Positions 25,861-34,364 of a DNA stretch of 64,000 nt are shown here, piece by piece (position 1 is the stretch's first letter; each line of letters begins with the position of its first letter). The stretch comes from Deefgea salmonis (GTDB lineage: Bacteria > Pseudomonadota > Gammaproteobacteria > Burkholderiales > Chitinibacteraceae). The DNA lies in assembly GCF_020531905.1 (NCBI RefSeq), contig NZ_JAJAWG010000001.1, positions 186,001 through 250,000 on the forward strand. Reading direction: 5' to 3'. The translations under genes were made by a program, and so were the position numbers. The notes beneath the pieces were generated by a model. That model had not been told where the DNA came from and searched no databases. It saw only the letters and a list, made by a program, of their open reading frames with translations.

Positions 25861-26865
25861 ATGACGCTGACCAATCAAATCAAATCCTGTACCCCAGGCT
25901 TAGCTATTGTTCTGGGCTTAACGATTATCTCAACGATTGTTGGGAATGCTTTTCCGCTGATGGGTGGCGCAGTGGTTGGTATTTTGCTGGGGATTATTAT
26001 TCGCAGCCGCACGACGATTGCACCGCAATTTAATGCTGGAATTCAGTTCTCATCCAAGCAAATCTTGCAGTGGTCAATTGTTGGTTTGGGCTTTAGCTTG
26101 CCGATTGCCGACGTGATTAAAACCGGCATGAGCTCGTTAGAAATCACCTTTGCTACCATTACTGCTGCGGTACTCAGTGCGATTATTTTTGGCCGCTTAT
26201 TAAAAATCCCACTCAAACTGTGTGTATTAATCGGTACGGGGACCGCGATTTGTGGTGGTTCGGCGATTGCTGCGATTACCCCCGTCGTCAAGCCCGATGA
26301 GCACGATACCGCGTTCGCTTTATCAACGATTTTCTTATTTAATATTGTCGCCGTGCTGGTATTTCCTGCGATTGGCCATATGCTGGGGATGAGCGATAGT
26401 GGCTTTGGCATGTGGGCCGGCACCGCGATTAATGATACTTCGTCGGTGGTCGCCGCCGCGTATTCTTGGAGTGATAATGCCGGTGACTACGCTACGATTG
26501 TCAAGCTGACTCGTGCGATGTTGATTATTCCGGTAACGCTGATTTTTGCTTTCTTGTTTGGCATGACCCGTCGTAAAGAAACCATCAGTGAAGAAACCGA
26601 GTCAGTATGGAAAGCCGTGCCGTGGTTTATTTTGTGGTTCTTATTGGCTTCTTTGTTTGGCAGTATGTTGCCAGAATGGATGATTAAAACCGCCCAATTC
26701 ATTGCCCCAGTGATGATTACGATGGCTTTGGTGGCGATTGGTTTATCGACTGATTTGGGCCGGATGCGTCAAACTGGCTGGCGTCCAGTGGCTTTGGGTT
26801 TATTAGTGTGGGTGAGTGTCGCCAGCACCAGCTTGGTGGTGCAGCATTTAACAAATCGCTGGTAG
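25861..26865 (+). CDS. YeiH-type putative sulfate exporter family protein
   Basis: Integral membrane protein of the UPF0324/YeiH (PSE) family, annotated elsewhere as a putative sulfate exporter. The substrate is not proven. About ten hydrophobic segments are seen across 334 residues. Family motifs include WSIVGLGFSLPIADV, LIGTGTAICGGSAIAAI and the segment with WAGTAINDTSSVVAAAYSW, then KLTRAMLIIPVTL and a final MALVAIGLSTDLG. The start at the ATG at 25861 matches the conserved N-terminus; in-frame GTGs at 25822 and 25825, the latter with a well-spaced AGGGG, could add 12-13 residues. It is paired with the divergent LysR gene. Confidence 0.88.
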   Translation: MTLTNQIKSCTPGLAIVLGLTIISTIVGNAFPLMGGAVVGILLGIIIRSRTTIAPQFNAGIQFSSKQILQWSIVGLGFSLPIADVIKTGMSSLEITFATITAAVLSAIIFGRLLKIPLKLCVLIGTGTAICGGSAIAAITPVVKPDEHDTAFALSTIFLFNIVAVLVFPAIGHMLGMSDSGFGMWAGTAINDTSSVVAAAYSWSDNAGDYATIVKLTRAMLIIPVTLIFAFLFGMTRRKETISEETESVWKAVPWFILWFLLASLFGSMLPEWMIKTAQFIAPVMITMALVAIGLSTDLGRMRQTGWRPVALGLLVWVSVASTSLVVQHLTNRW

Positions 26866-26906
26866 TCTTGTGACCAAATGAGTTAACTCAAAAGTATTGA
26901 TTATTA

Positions 26907-26964
26907 GGGTATTGCGCTGTGTGCTTTTATATATAAAGCATACAAGCCAATACCCTTTTTGTTT
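26907..26964 (+). terminator. Terminator formed by 49-nt palindromic element (GGGTAT family, copy A)
   Basis: The palindrome at 26907-26955 pairs GGGTATTG with CAATACCC and, after a small internal loop, GTGCTTT with AAAGCAT, about 18 pairs in all. TTTTTGTTT follows at 26956-26964. It ends transcription of the YeiH-type gene, whose stop is 41 nt upstream. Its length and ends are shared with four other hairpins in this window. Confidence 0.75.
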
Positions 26965-26998
26965 AGGCAATGTTCAGATTACGTGTTGATAGTTTTAA

Positions 26999-27345
26999 GT
27001 GCCTGCGGCACGGCTGTTTACAGTCGCAGTCAGTGGCGGCCCCCTCTTTCTTTGACTCGCCAAAGAAAGAGGGGGAAAGAAAGGCGCCCCGAGCGCGCAT
27101 CGGTCCCCGATGCCCTCGATCGTCGTGAGCCAAACGATATGGCTGTTTGTCTCGCTCCTCACTCGGTGAGCTTAAACGGGTTTTTAAGCCCCAGCTCGAC
27201 GAGCGCGGCACAGCATCAACACCAAATCTGAATACTGCCTTTTTATTGGGTGTTTGTTGAGTTAATCCATTGCGCCTAGCGCAAGAATCGCGGAGGCGCG
27301 GCAGTCTCATGTAGACTAAGTGAAAGCCGATTGTAATTTGTCGTT
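26999..27345. repeat. REP-like intergenic repeat region with long hairpin
   Basis: This stretch, in the 494-nt gap between the YeiH-type gene and the channel-like gene, has no believable gene. It holds a perfect 15-bp inverted repeat, CCCCCTCTTTCTTTG (27040-27054) with its complement at 27061-27075 and a 6-nt loop. Smaller palindromes follow: GCTTAAA/TTTAAGC (27170-27189) and TTGCGC/GCGCAA (27270-27284). Higher GC and C/T-rich composition set it apart from its flanks. Sequences of this type, with the CTTTCTTTG...CAAAGAAAG core, recur in many proteobacterial genomes and are often mis-annotated as short proteins. Multiple copies in this genome are expected but not shown here. Confidence 0.6.
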
Positions 27346-27359
27346 TTTTGGGGGTAGAG

Positions 27360-27785
27360 ATGATTTATTTGATCTGTGGGTTTTTACTGGTTGTCGCCAC
27401 GGTATTGATTCATGTGTTGGGCATTTTTTTGATTACTTATGTTGAAAAATTCTTAATCCAGCAATTTGCCAGCTCGGTCATGGTTGAGGCAATTTTATTT
27501 GCCATCGTGACGTACTTATTGATGGTGGTGCATTTGGTATCGATCTTTCTTTGGGCTTTTGTATACGTCCAGATTGGCGCTATGCATAATTTTAGCGATG
27601 CATTTTTCTATTCGATTTCTAGTTACTCCACCGTCGGCTTTTATGCCGAAGGCCCCGCTGGGCCCATTGGCCGCTTAAGCGGCGCATTTGAATCTTGCGT
27701 GGGCATGGTGATGTTTGGCTTATCCGCGTCGTATTTGTTTGGCCTTCGCGGCAAGTTAAATGCCAATGCGCTTGCGAATAATTAA
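27360..27785 (+). CDS. Small potassium-channel-like membrane protein
   Basis: A 141-residue membrane protein with about four hydrophobic stretches. Two lie before residue 70 (IYLICGFLLVVATVLIHVLG and a second around AILFAIVTYLLMVVHLV). Then comes a segment that resembles a potassium-channel pore: a pore helix DAFFYSISSYS followed by the filter-like TVGF, then GRLSGAFESCVGMVMFGLSA as the inner helix. The canonical filter is TVGYG; here the residues after TVGF are YAEG. No cytoplasmic gating domain is present. Ion transport is therefore an inference. The ATG at 27360 follows GGGGG; the upstream TTG gives no extra homology. It stands alone between a repeat and a terminator. Confidence 0.7.
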   Translation: MIYLICGFLLVVATVLIHVLGIFLITYVEKFLIQQFASSVMVEAILFAIVTYLLMVVHLVSIFLWAFVYVQIGAMHNFSDAFFYSISSYSTVGFYAEGPAGPIGRLSGAFESCVGMVMFGLSASYLFGLRGKLNANALANN

Positions 27786-27786
27786 A

Positions 27787-27835
27787 GGGTATACGTCTGT
27801 AACTTATGTTTATAAATGATTATGAACATATACCC
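27787..27835. repeat. 49-nt palindromic element (GGGTAT family, copy B), probable bidirectional terminator
   Basis: Begins 2 nt after the stop of the channel-like gene. GGGTATA (27787-27793) pairs with TATACCC (27829-27835), with further imperfect pairs inside; an alternative inner stem pairs ATGTTTATAA with TTATGAACAT. It lies between two convergent genes, and AT-rich sequence follows on the plus side. Confidence 0.6.
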
Positions 27836-27841
27836 TTATGT

Positions 27842-28534
27842 TTATGATAAAGCGAATTGAGCAATGGCTTGTGCGTGGAGTTGCGCCGTGTCAAAGAGCG
27901 GCACGCTGGCATCTTCTGGTTTAACAAGCAGTGCAATTTCGGTGCAGCCTAAAATAATACCTTCAGCACCTTGGGCGACCAGCTGGGTCATGATGTCGCG
28001 ATAGATTAATTGTGATTCAGGACGAATTTGTCCCAAGCAGAGCTCGTCATAAATGATGCGGTGCACGCTAGAGCGGTCGGCTTTGTTGGGTGTGAGTACC
28101 GTGAGGCCAAACTGTTCGATCAGTCGATCGCGATAAAATGCTTGTTCCATGGTGAATTGGGTACCCAATAAACCAATTTTATTGAAATGGCGCTCACGAA
28201 TGGCTTCGCCGGTGGCGTCAGCGATATGAATCAACGGAATGCGAACGGCTTGGCTAACGGTAGGGGCGACTTTATGCATGGTGTTAGTACAAATGGCGAT
28301 GCACTCCGCCCCCGCTATTTCGAGAGAGCGTGCTGCTTGAGCAAGCAATTCACCCGCTTGCTCCCATTGCCCACTGCTTTGTAAGGTTTTAATCTCGTGA
28401 AAATCAATGCTGTATAAAATAATTTTCGCTGAATGCAGCCCACCAAGGCGATGTTTGATGGCCTGATTGATGTGTCGATAATAGGGAATGGTCGATTCCC
28501 AGCTCATTCCGCCGATAAGTCCGATGGTTTTCAT
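27842..28534 (-). CDS. ygeA: Aspartate/glutamate racemase family protein, YgeA-like
   Basis: A cofactor-independent amino acid racemase of the Asp/Glu/hydantoin superfamily. Two catalytic cysteines are visible, in AICTNTMHKVAP and ILGCTEIALLV, one in each half of the pseudo-symmetric fold. The start KTIGLIGGMSWEST and the region LLGTQFTMEQAFYRDRL are close to E. coli YgeA, a racemase of broad specificity for several amino acids. The 230-residue form from the ATG at 28534, with AGGGA upstream, fits the family; the longer frame to 28558 adds only eight residues. It is the last gene of a minus-strand run and may supply D-amino acids for the cell wall or signalling. Confidence 0.88.
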   Translation of the reverse strand: MKTIGLIGGMSWESTIPYYRHINQAIKHRLGGLHSAKIILYSIDFHEIKTLQSSGQWEQAGELLAQAARSLEIAGAECIAICTNTMHKVAPTVSQAVRIPLIHIADATGEAIRERHFNKIGLLGTQFTMEQAFYRDRLIEQFGLTVLTPNKADRSSVHRIIYDELCLGQIRPESQLIYRDIMTQLVAQGAEGIILGCTEIALLVKPEDASVPLFDTAQLHAQAIAQFALS

Positions 28535-28578
28535 TTGAGTCCCTAAAACTAAAATCAAAAAATGTCGTGTTGATCGAG

Positions 28579-28596
28579 TTTGCTGTGATCAGCAAA
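28579..28596. promoter_or_regulatory. Perfect 18-bp palindrome upstream of the racemase gene
   Basis: TTTGCTG-TGAT-CAGCAAA, 7+4+7 with no mismatch, in the 91-nt gap between the DUF4442 gene and the racemase gene. It is followed by T-rich DNA only about 20 nt further on, so it is either an operator or a weak terminator. Confidence 0.35.
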
Positions 28597-28625
28597 TGGC
28601 GTGGCATTTGGCTGGGTCTGTTTTT

Positions 28626-29213
28626 TCAATTTGGCGTTGATGAATTGAGTGTTGATTCGCCACTGGCTGCTTGCGCTAGTCGCTGGCGGCGTTCCAGTTG
28701 TTTGGCGTCGTAAGCCGATTTGTGGGCGATATACAATACGCGGTCGACTTCGGCGCAGACGTCGCCCTTGGCGTTCACCAGCGGCACGGCATAGGTACGG
28801 GTGATTTCTGGGGTGATGGCGAGTAATTGATGGATTTCAGTCAGTTCTGCTGCATCCAGTCGAAATTCGGCCGTCAGCGTGCTAAGCGCTGGACGTTTAA
28901 AGCGGATGGTGCCGCCTTTATCCCAAACCACATAATTTTCGCCCAAATTAAAATACAGCATGCTCATATAAAAAGGGTCGGTGGCGGCAAACATACTGCC
29001 GCCAAATAGGCTGCCATTGAGGTTGCGCGTTTTCCAGTTCAGCGGTAATTTCACCGTAATTTGTCGCACATCAGCGCTGATTTGGCTGACTTTGCAACCG
29101 GTGCGGCGGATCGCAGGGTAATAGTTAAAGCCGATTTTTAAGAGCGCAGCAGCCAAGCGCGGCCGAGCAAGGATGGCAAAGGCAAGTTTTTTTACTAGGG
29201 GCGACATAGTCAT
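28626..29213 (-). CDS. DUF4442 domain protein, hot-dog fold
   Basis: A 195-residue protein resembling DUF4442 proteins, which belong to the hot-dog thioesterase-like superfamily. Recognisable parts are LKIGFNYYPAIRRTG, the long-helix region NLNGSLFGGSMFAATDPF, then YVVWDKGGTIRFKRPA and the final beta-strand around EVDRVLYIAHK. A short polar tail follows. Acyl-CoA thioesterase activity is possible but not shown by any diagnostic residue. The start has two nearby ATGs (29213 and 29207); I keep the longer. It lies between the monooxygenase-like and racemase genes on the same strand with gaps of 59 and 91 nt. Confidence 0.8.
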   Translation of the reverse strand: MTMSPLVKKLAFAILARPRLAAALLKIGFNYYPAIRRTGCKVSQISADVRQITVKLPLNWKTRNLNGSLFGGSMFAATDPFYMSMLYFNLGENYVVWDKGGTIRFKRPALSTLTAEFRLDAAELTEIHQLLAITPEITRTYAVPLVNAKGDVCAEVDRVLYIAHKSAYDAKQLERRQRLAQAASGESTLNSSTPN

Positions 29214-29272
29214 CCATCGGTTTGTTATTGAGTTAAACGAGTTAAACCACCATGCCGCGCGTTGATCACAGA

Positions 29273-29608
29273 TTAAAACGCATAATCACGCTCAACTTTA
29301 GCGATGCGGGTTTTGTACTGGCTATACCACTGCGCGCGGCCCGTTTTTTGGGCTAGTTGATGCTCGCTATGGGCTTTCCAGTTTTGGATTGATGCTAAAT
29401 CAGCCCAGTACGACACCGTGATACCAATGCTCGCTCGGGCAGATTCAACCCCTAAGAACCCCGGCTGGTCTTGAGCTAATGCCAGCATTTTTTCCGCCAT
29501 TTCAGCGTAGCCTTGCTCGTCCTCGGTGCGCGATGAGGTGAAAATCACGGCGTAGTAAGGTGGTTTTGGCGTATTGGCATAGCTGGGGTGCTGGTTTTCA
29601 GTTGTCAT
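29273..29608 (-). CDS. Antibiotic biosynthesis monooxygenase (ABM) family protein
   Basis: A 111-residue dimeric ferredoxin-like alpha/beta barrel domain of the ABM family. The first strand is YYAVIFTSSRTED, the helix is GYAEMAEKMLALAQDQPGFLG, and the closing part ISVSYW-like (GITVSYWADLASIQNWK) with SEHQLAQKTGRAQWY and a final YKTRIAKVERDY is typical of the YqjZ-like subgroup. Such proteins act on quinones, haem or small aromatics, and many have no known role. No metal or cofactor motif is visible. It is 88 nt downstream of the ABC exporter gene and may share its transcript. Confidence 0.85.
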   Translation of the reverse strand: MTTENQHPSYANTPKPPYYAVIFTSSRTEDEQGYAEMAEKMLALAQDQPGFLGVESARASIGITVSYWADLASIQNWKAHSEHQLAQKTGRAQWYSQYKTRIAKVERDYAF

Positions 29609-29696
29609 GGTGCCGTCATTGCCTCGAAGTGTTAATCAGGGAAATCGTCAGTGATATGTCATATTCAGTGCGTGTTGTACCACTGACGATGCAGGT

Positions 29697-31529
29697 TTAA
29701 TCGGCTTCTTCGCCTAAAAATCCGCCGCTTTGATGTGACCACAGTCGCGCATACAGGCCACCTTGTTCTAGCAGGCTTTGATGGTCGCCTTGCTCAACAA
29801 TTCGCCCTTGGTCGAGTACGATCAAGCGATCCATCGCCGCAATGGTGGATAAACGATGGGCAATCGCCACCACCGTTTTGCCTTCCATTAAGCGGTATAA
29901 GCTGGTTTGGATCGCCGCTTCCACTTCAGAGTCGAGCGCGCTGGTGGCTTCATCGAGCAATAAAATCGGCGCGTCTTTAAGCATTACGCGGGCAATGGCA
30001 ATTCTTTGGCGCTGCCCACCCGAGAGTTTGACGCCGCGCTCGCCCACATGCGCGTCATAGCCGGTACGGCCGGCTGGATCGCTTAAGTTCAGAATAAATT
30101 CATGCGCTTCGGCGCGTTTGGCGGCGGCAATCATCTCGTCATCTGTCGCGTCTGGGCGGCCGTATAAGATATTCTCGCGCACCGAGCGATGTAGGAGCGA
30201 CGTGTCTTGCGTCACCATGCCAATGTGCGCACGTAAGCTGTCTTGCGCTACCTTGGCGATGTTTTGGCCGTCAATCGTAATGTGTCCAGACTGAAGGTCG
30301 TAAAAGCGCAGTAATAGATTCACTATCGTCGATTTGCCTGCCCCTGAACGACCGACTAAGCCAATTTTTTCGCCGGCGCGAATTTGTAGCGATAGCTGCT
30401 TGAGTAGCAAGCGATGCTCGTCGTAGCCAAAATCAACGTGGGCAAATTGGATTTCACCGCGTGATACAGTCAGCTGGGTAGCGTTAGCTGCGTCGTTGAC
30501 TTCGTGCGGCGTGGTTAGCGTGTTGATGCCGTCTTGTACCGTGCCAATATGCTCAAATAGCGCGGCGATTTCCCACATAATCCATTGCGACATGCCGTTT
30601 AAGCGCAGTGCCATCGCCAATGAGGCCGCCACCGCGCCCGCGCTCACTTGACCATGGCTCCATAAATACAAAGCAGTGCCGGCGCTGGCAATAATCAAAC
30701 ACACGCTTAAGGTGTGATTGACCACCTCAAAACAACTGACTAAACGCATTTGACCATGCACGGTGTGCATAAATTCTTGCATCGCGCTGCGGGCAAACGC
30801 TGCTTCGCGGCGACCGTGCGAAAACAGCTTCACCGTTGCAATATTGGTGTAGGCATCAGTAATGCGGCCGGTCATGAGCGAGCGAGCATCGGCTTGGTTT
30901 TGTGCCGCCTTACCTAAGCGCGGAACAAAATAAAACATCGCGCCAATATACAGCAGCATCCACGACAGCAGCGGCACTAATAACCACAGATCAAAACTGC
31001 CAGCGACAGCCAGCATGGTGAAAAAATAAATCGCCACAAACACCATAATGTCGGTGACGATAAACACCGTTTCGCGCACCGCTAATGCGGTTTGCATGAC
31101 TTTGGCCGAAACGCGCCCGGCAAATTCATCCTGATAAAACCGCATACTTTGACTGAGCATTTGCCGGTGAAAGTTCCAGCGCAGCAGCATCGGGAAATTG
31201 CCGGCTAAGGCTTGATGTTTCAGTAATGTTTGCAGGCCAACCAGCAGCGGGCTCAGTAATAACACGCCCGCAATCAGGCTCAGACGAAAATGCTCTTGCA
31301 CCCAGAGTTGACTCGGTTCGACATGCGCCAACCAATCAACAATATGCCCCAGCAAACTATACAAAATGGCTTCAAAAGAGCCAATGATCGCGGTGCACAG
31401 CATCATGCCAAAAATCAGTGGCCGTAGCCCTTTTGTACAGCGCCATATAAATGATTTGAAATTATGGGGTAAGGTTTTGTTTTGCTGTTCTGGGTAGGGG
31501 TGAACTATATTTTCAAAAAGTCGAAACAC
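29697..31529 (-). CDS. ABC exporter, fused permease and ATPase
   Basis: A half-transporter of the multidrug/lipid exporter type with 610 residues. The transmembrane domain (about 30-340) has six hydrophobic segments. The ATPase domain follows with Walker A GRSGAGKS (393-400), Q-loop VTQDTSLLHRSVREN, signature LSGGQ (503-507), Walker B ILLLDE (522-527) and the H-loop IAHRLST. It resembles MdlB/MsbA-like and YheI-type exporters; the substrate is unknown. It probably works as a homodimer, since no partner half-transporter is adjacent. The start is a GTG at 31529. It is divergent from the DUF1631 gene across 178 nt. Confidence 0.93.
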   Translation of the reverse strand: MFRLFENIVHPYPEQQNKTLPHNFKSFIWRCTKGLRPLIFGMMLCTAIIGSFEAILYSLLGHIVDWLAHVEPSQLWVQEHFRLSLIAGVLLLSPLLVGLQTLLKHQALAGNFPMLLRWNFHRQMLSQSMRFYQDEFAGRVSAKVMQTALAVRETVFIVTDIMVFVAIYFFTMLAVAGSFDLWLLVPLLSWMLLYIGAMFYFVPRLGKAAQNQADARSLMTGRITDAYTNIATVKLFSHGRREAAFARSAMQEFMHTVHGQMRLVSCFEVVNHTLSVCLIIASAGTALYLWSHGQVSAGAVAASLAMALRLNGMSQWIMWEIAALFEHIGTVQDGINTLTTPHEVNDAANATQLTVSRGEIQFAHVDFGYDEHRLLLKQLSLQIRAGEKIGLVGRSGAGKSTIVNLLLRFYDLQSGHITIDGQNIAKVAQDSLRAHIGMVTQDTSLLHRSVRENILYGRPDATDDEMIAAAKRAEAHEFILNLSDPAGRTGYDAHVGERGVKLSGGQRQRIAIARVMLKDAPILLLDEATSALDSEVEAAIQTSLYRLMEGKTVVAIAHRLSTIAAMDRLIVLDQGRIVEQGDHQSLLEQGGLYARLWSHQSGGFLGEEAD

Positions 31530-31707
31530 TGAGAGTTAGCCTTGCTGACATTCGGATTAATAGATTGTACCGAATCTGACGCAAGCAGCGCGGGCTATTG
31601 TCAGTTATCATGCCTTTTTTATGCGGTTTGAGTGGAAGGATGTTGCGCCACAGATGCCCAGTTATTTCGGCCAAGCCGATTCAATTCGTTGTATGAGGGT
31701 GTGCCAG

Positions 31708-34341
31708 ATGGATAGAAATGATTTACTCATTGCGACACGCTCGGTATTTTTGGCCCAATTTAATCAAAGAGTGCCGATGGTGCTGGCCCATTCGATTGGG
31801 CAATTATTTAATCAGGCCGATCGAGCCAGCTCAATGCTGGAGCAGCGGCGTTTGTTGGCGGCACGGCAATTGATCATGAGCCACGATCAAAAACTTGAGC
31901 AGCAATTATCGCGTCAGATTGAGCAATTATTGCATCGCAGCTTTCAAACCGCGTATAGCCATTTTCGACCGTCGTTTACCGAGGGACTCAATGCCACTTT
32001 GTCTTTGGTGGAGTCGGCGTCGTTTGAAGAAGAATTACATATTGATCAAATTACTCTGCGTTTTCGGCAAGAGGCCGAAGAAGCTATTCGTGATTTAAAT
32101 ATTCGAATTGCTTTATTGCTAGAGCAAGACGTGATTAAAGAGCGAGAAAATCCATTTCGCACTTATATTATTTCGCGCAGTTTTGCCAGTGCTTTAGAAG
32201 AAACGGTGGCCGAAACGGGGAGCGACAATGAATTAATTCCCGTGTTGTTGGCGCAACTCACCACGTCAATGTGCCCGCATATTGCGCCGTTGTATGCGGC
32301 ATTAAATGAGCTGCTGGCCCAGCATGGCATTGCGGCGCAATTGCAATTGAAGGTCAGAAAACAAAGTGAGCCAGCGGCATTCGCTGCGGACAATCTGCTG
32401 GATCTACCGGATGAATCGCCCTCGGTATTCACGCCCGACGCGCAACACAGCGCAGCCGCATCGGGAGGCCGTGAGCCGCCGCGTGCCGCGTCACCGGCTC
32501 GTTCATCGGCGGCTTCATCAGTCGGTTCATCAGCAGGTCCGGTAGGCGCAGCGCCTTGGGGCGCGCGCTCGGAAGATCAATTTTTGGACTTTGTGCAATC
32601 TAGACCGTCTGCTTCGCAGGCTTTATCGCAAGGTGCTGCGCCAGCGAGTGCACCCAATGCTATGGCGGGTATGGGGTCTGGTGATTCTGGCGGCTCTGGC
32701 ATGGTGGATTTGGCGGCGGCGCCGTTCATGGCGTCCAGTGCAGAGGCCCGCGCCAGCATGGCGCGGGCACCGTCATGGCTGAGTCATATTGGGCAAGTGG
32801 GTCGAAGTATTCAGCAATTTTTTAGTGGCCACAGCCTGCATCAAGGCGCGCAGGGGCAAGGCCCGGTGTGGGACGACGCCGCATCGCTGGAATTACGTTC
32901 GGTGAGTGCGCCGCTGAGCCAATCACTACAAAGTTTGATTGCAGTTGCCACCCCAACGGCCGACGCCATGTGGCGTGGCGACGGCCAATTGCGTAATTTG
33001 ATTTTAGAGCAGCGCCAACAATTGGGTGCCAGCACCAGCGACGTCAATGAGGCGATGACCATTGATGTGGTCGCCATGTTGTTTGAATTTATTTTGCGGG
33101 ATGAAAAAGTACCGGCCGAAGTGCGTGCCCAGCTGGGTCGTTTGCAGTTTTTGGTGTTAAAAATTGCGCTGCAAGATCCAAATCTATTTGCCAGAAAAAA
33201 CCACCCAGCGCGCATGTTGGTCAATCGGATTGGCTCGATTTCTCTGGGGATGCAGCAAAACAGTGAAAGCGCTGCTCGGGTGAATGCCGAAATTTGCCGG
33301 ATTGTGGCGATTATTTTGGCCGATGAAAGCGAAGATTTGGGCTTGTTTGTACAAATGCTCGACACGCTGGATGCGTGGGTGGCCAATGAATTGGCGCATT
33401 GCGAAAAAATGGCCAGCAGTGCGTCGCAAGTACTCGATTCTGCCAAACAGCGCACATTACATTTTGCCCGCATTACCGCGATGATCTCCGACGCCTTGTC
33501 GCCTTACACCATCGAGCCGTATTTATATGATTTTTTGGTGACGACATGGGCGCGGGTGATTGAATTGGCTGGGCGCGAAGCGCCGCATAAAGCAACACAG
33601 TATCGTTTATTGGTGCCCGATTTGATTTGGAGCTTGGCGCCTAAAGTTGATCGCGATGAATGCAAGATTTTATTGGGTTTGATTCCAACCATGATTACTA
33701 CCTTGCGCGAAGGGGTGTTAACGCTCAATTGGACTGCCGAACAATTGCAAGAATTAAACTTGCATTTGGTGGATGCGCATCGCTTGGCGATGCGTGTTGG
33801 TTCTAGCCCGAGTCAGTTGTTGAATGCGGCACCGCCGCCTTTATCGGTGATGCATGAGGCTTTTGCACCGTTTGTTGACGCGGTGCAGACCCATACGGCC
33901 TCAGAGCTTGAAGCGGTGGTGTTAAATCCGCTGTTTGTTCAAGCCGAGATTGATGCTTTGGAAGAAAAACTCAATTTAATTGATCAATTGATTGAGGCGG
34001 AATTAGGGCCGCAAACATCGGCCGAAGTTGTGGTTGATGATGTTGATTTGATGGCCTGTTTAAGCCATGGCGTGGGCGTTGAGATTAATTTTGATGGCAG
34101 CGCGCGGATCGCGCAATTGAGTTGGCAAGCGCAGCATTCCGATGCGATTGTGTTGACTTGGCCCGACCAATCCGCACCAGCGGTATTGAGTTTGCGGGCG
34201 TTTCGCCGGTTATTTGCGCGTGATCGCGTGCGCTTTTTAGAGCAAGCGCCGCTGTTTGATCGAGCCATGAACCAATTACTGGCCTCGGCCGAGCAAGTGG
34301 CCAGTACCGAAGCTGCATTGCCAAACATGGCAATGGCTTAA
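31708..34341 (+). CDS. DUF1631 family protein
   Basis: A large protein of the DUF1631 family, function unknown. I prefer the ATG at 31708, which has GAGGG 8 nt upstream and gives 877 residues. An in-frame ATG at 31621 would add 29 residues without a ribosome binding site. The N-terminal part is helical (MDRNDLLIATRSVFLAQFNQ, then DQKLEQQLSRQIEQLLHR). About residues 235-350 form a low-complexity linker rich in Ala, Ser, Gly and Pro, probably disordered. A second helical region follows to the end with LELRSVSAPLSQSLQSL, FARKNHPARMLVNRIG and a PilZ-like C-terminal part (VGVEINFDGSARIAQLSW) that might bind a nucleotide; this is a guess. It precedes recC by about 200 nt. Confidence 0.85.
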   Translation: MDRNDLLIATRSVFLAQFNQRVPMVLAHSIGQLFNQADRASSMLEQRRLLAARQLIMSHDQKLEQQLSRQIEQLLHRSFQTAYSHFRPSFTEGLNATLSLVESASFEEELHIDQITLRFRQEAEEAIRDLNIRIALLLEQDVIKERENPFRTYIISRSFASALEETVAETGSDNELIPVLLAQLTTSMCPHIAPLYAALNELLAQHGIAAQLQLKVRKQSEPAAFAADNLLDLPDESPSVFTPDAQHSAAASGGREPPRAASPARSSAASSVGSSAGPVGAAPWGARSEDQFLDFVQSRPSASQALSQGAAPASAPNAMAGMGSGDSGGSGMVDLAAAPFMASSAEARASMARAPSWLSHIGQVGRSIQQFFSGHSLHQGAQGQGPVWDDAASLELRSVSAPLSQSLQSLIAVATPTADAMWRGDGQLRNLILEQRQQLGASTSDVNEAMTIDVVAMLFEFILRDEKVPAEVRAQLGRLQFLVLKIALQDPNLFARKNHPARMLVNRIGSISLGMQQNSESAARVNAEICRIVAIILADESEDLGLFVQMLDTLDAWVANELAHCEKMASSASQVLDSAKQRTLHFARITAMISDALSPYTIEPYLYDFLVTTWARVIELAGREAPHKATQYRLLVPDLIWSLAPKVDRDECKILLGLIPTMITTLREGVLTLNWTAEQLQELNLHLVDAHRLAMRVGSSPSQLLNAAPPPLSVMHEAFAPFVDAVQTHTASELEAVVLNPLFVQAEIDALEEKLNLIDQLIEAELGPQTSAEVVVDDVDLMACLSHGVGVEINFDGSARIAQLSWQAQHSDAIVLTWPDQSAPAVLSLRAFRRLFARDRVRFLEQAPLFDRAMNQLLASAEQVASTEAALPNMAMA

Positions 34342-34364
34342 ATCAACCCAAACATGGCAATGGC
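34321..34364 (+). repeat. 17-nt tandem-like duplication at the end of the DUF1631 gene
   Basis: CCAAACATGGCAATGGC occurs at 34321-34337 and again at 34348-34364, an offset of 27 nt. The first copy encodes the last residues of the DUF1631 protein, the second lies just after its stop. The following bases (CCCAAACCCAAATCC...) are short C/A repeats. It looks like slippage at the gene end. Confidence 0.6.

Noticed and set aside
26959-27310. Open frames of 90 (+) and 115 (-) residues in the repeat region
   Set aside because: Both lie in a hairpin-rich repeat, have biased Arg/Pro/Ser composition, and show no ribosome binding site or known domain.
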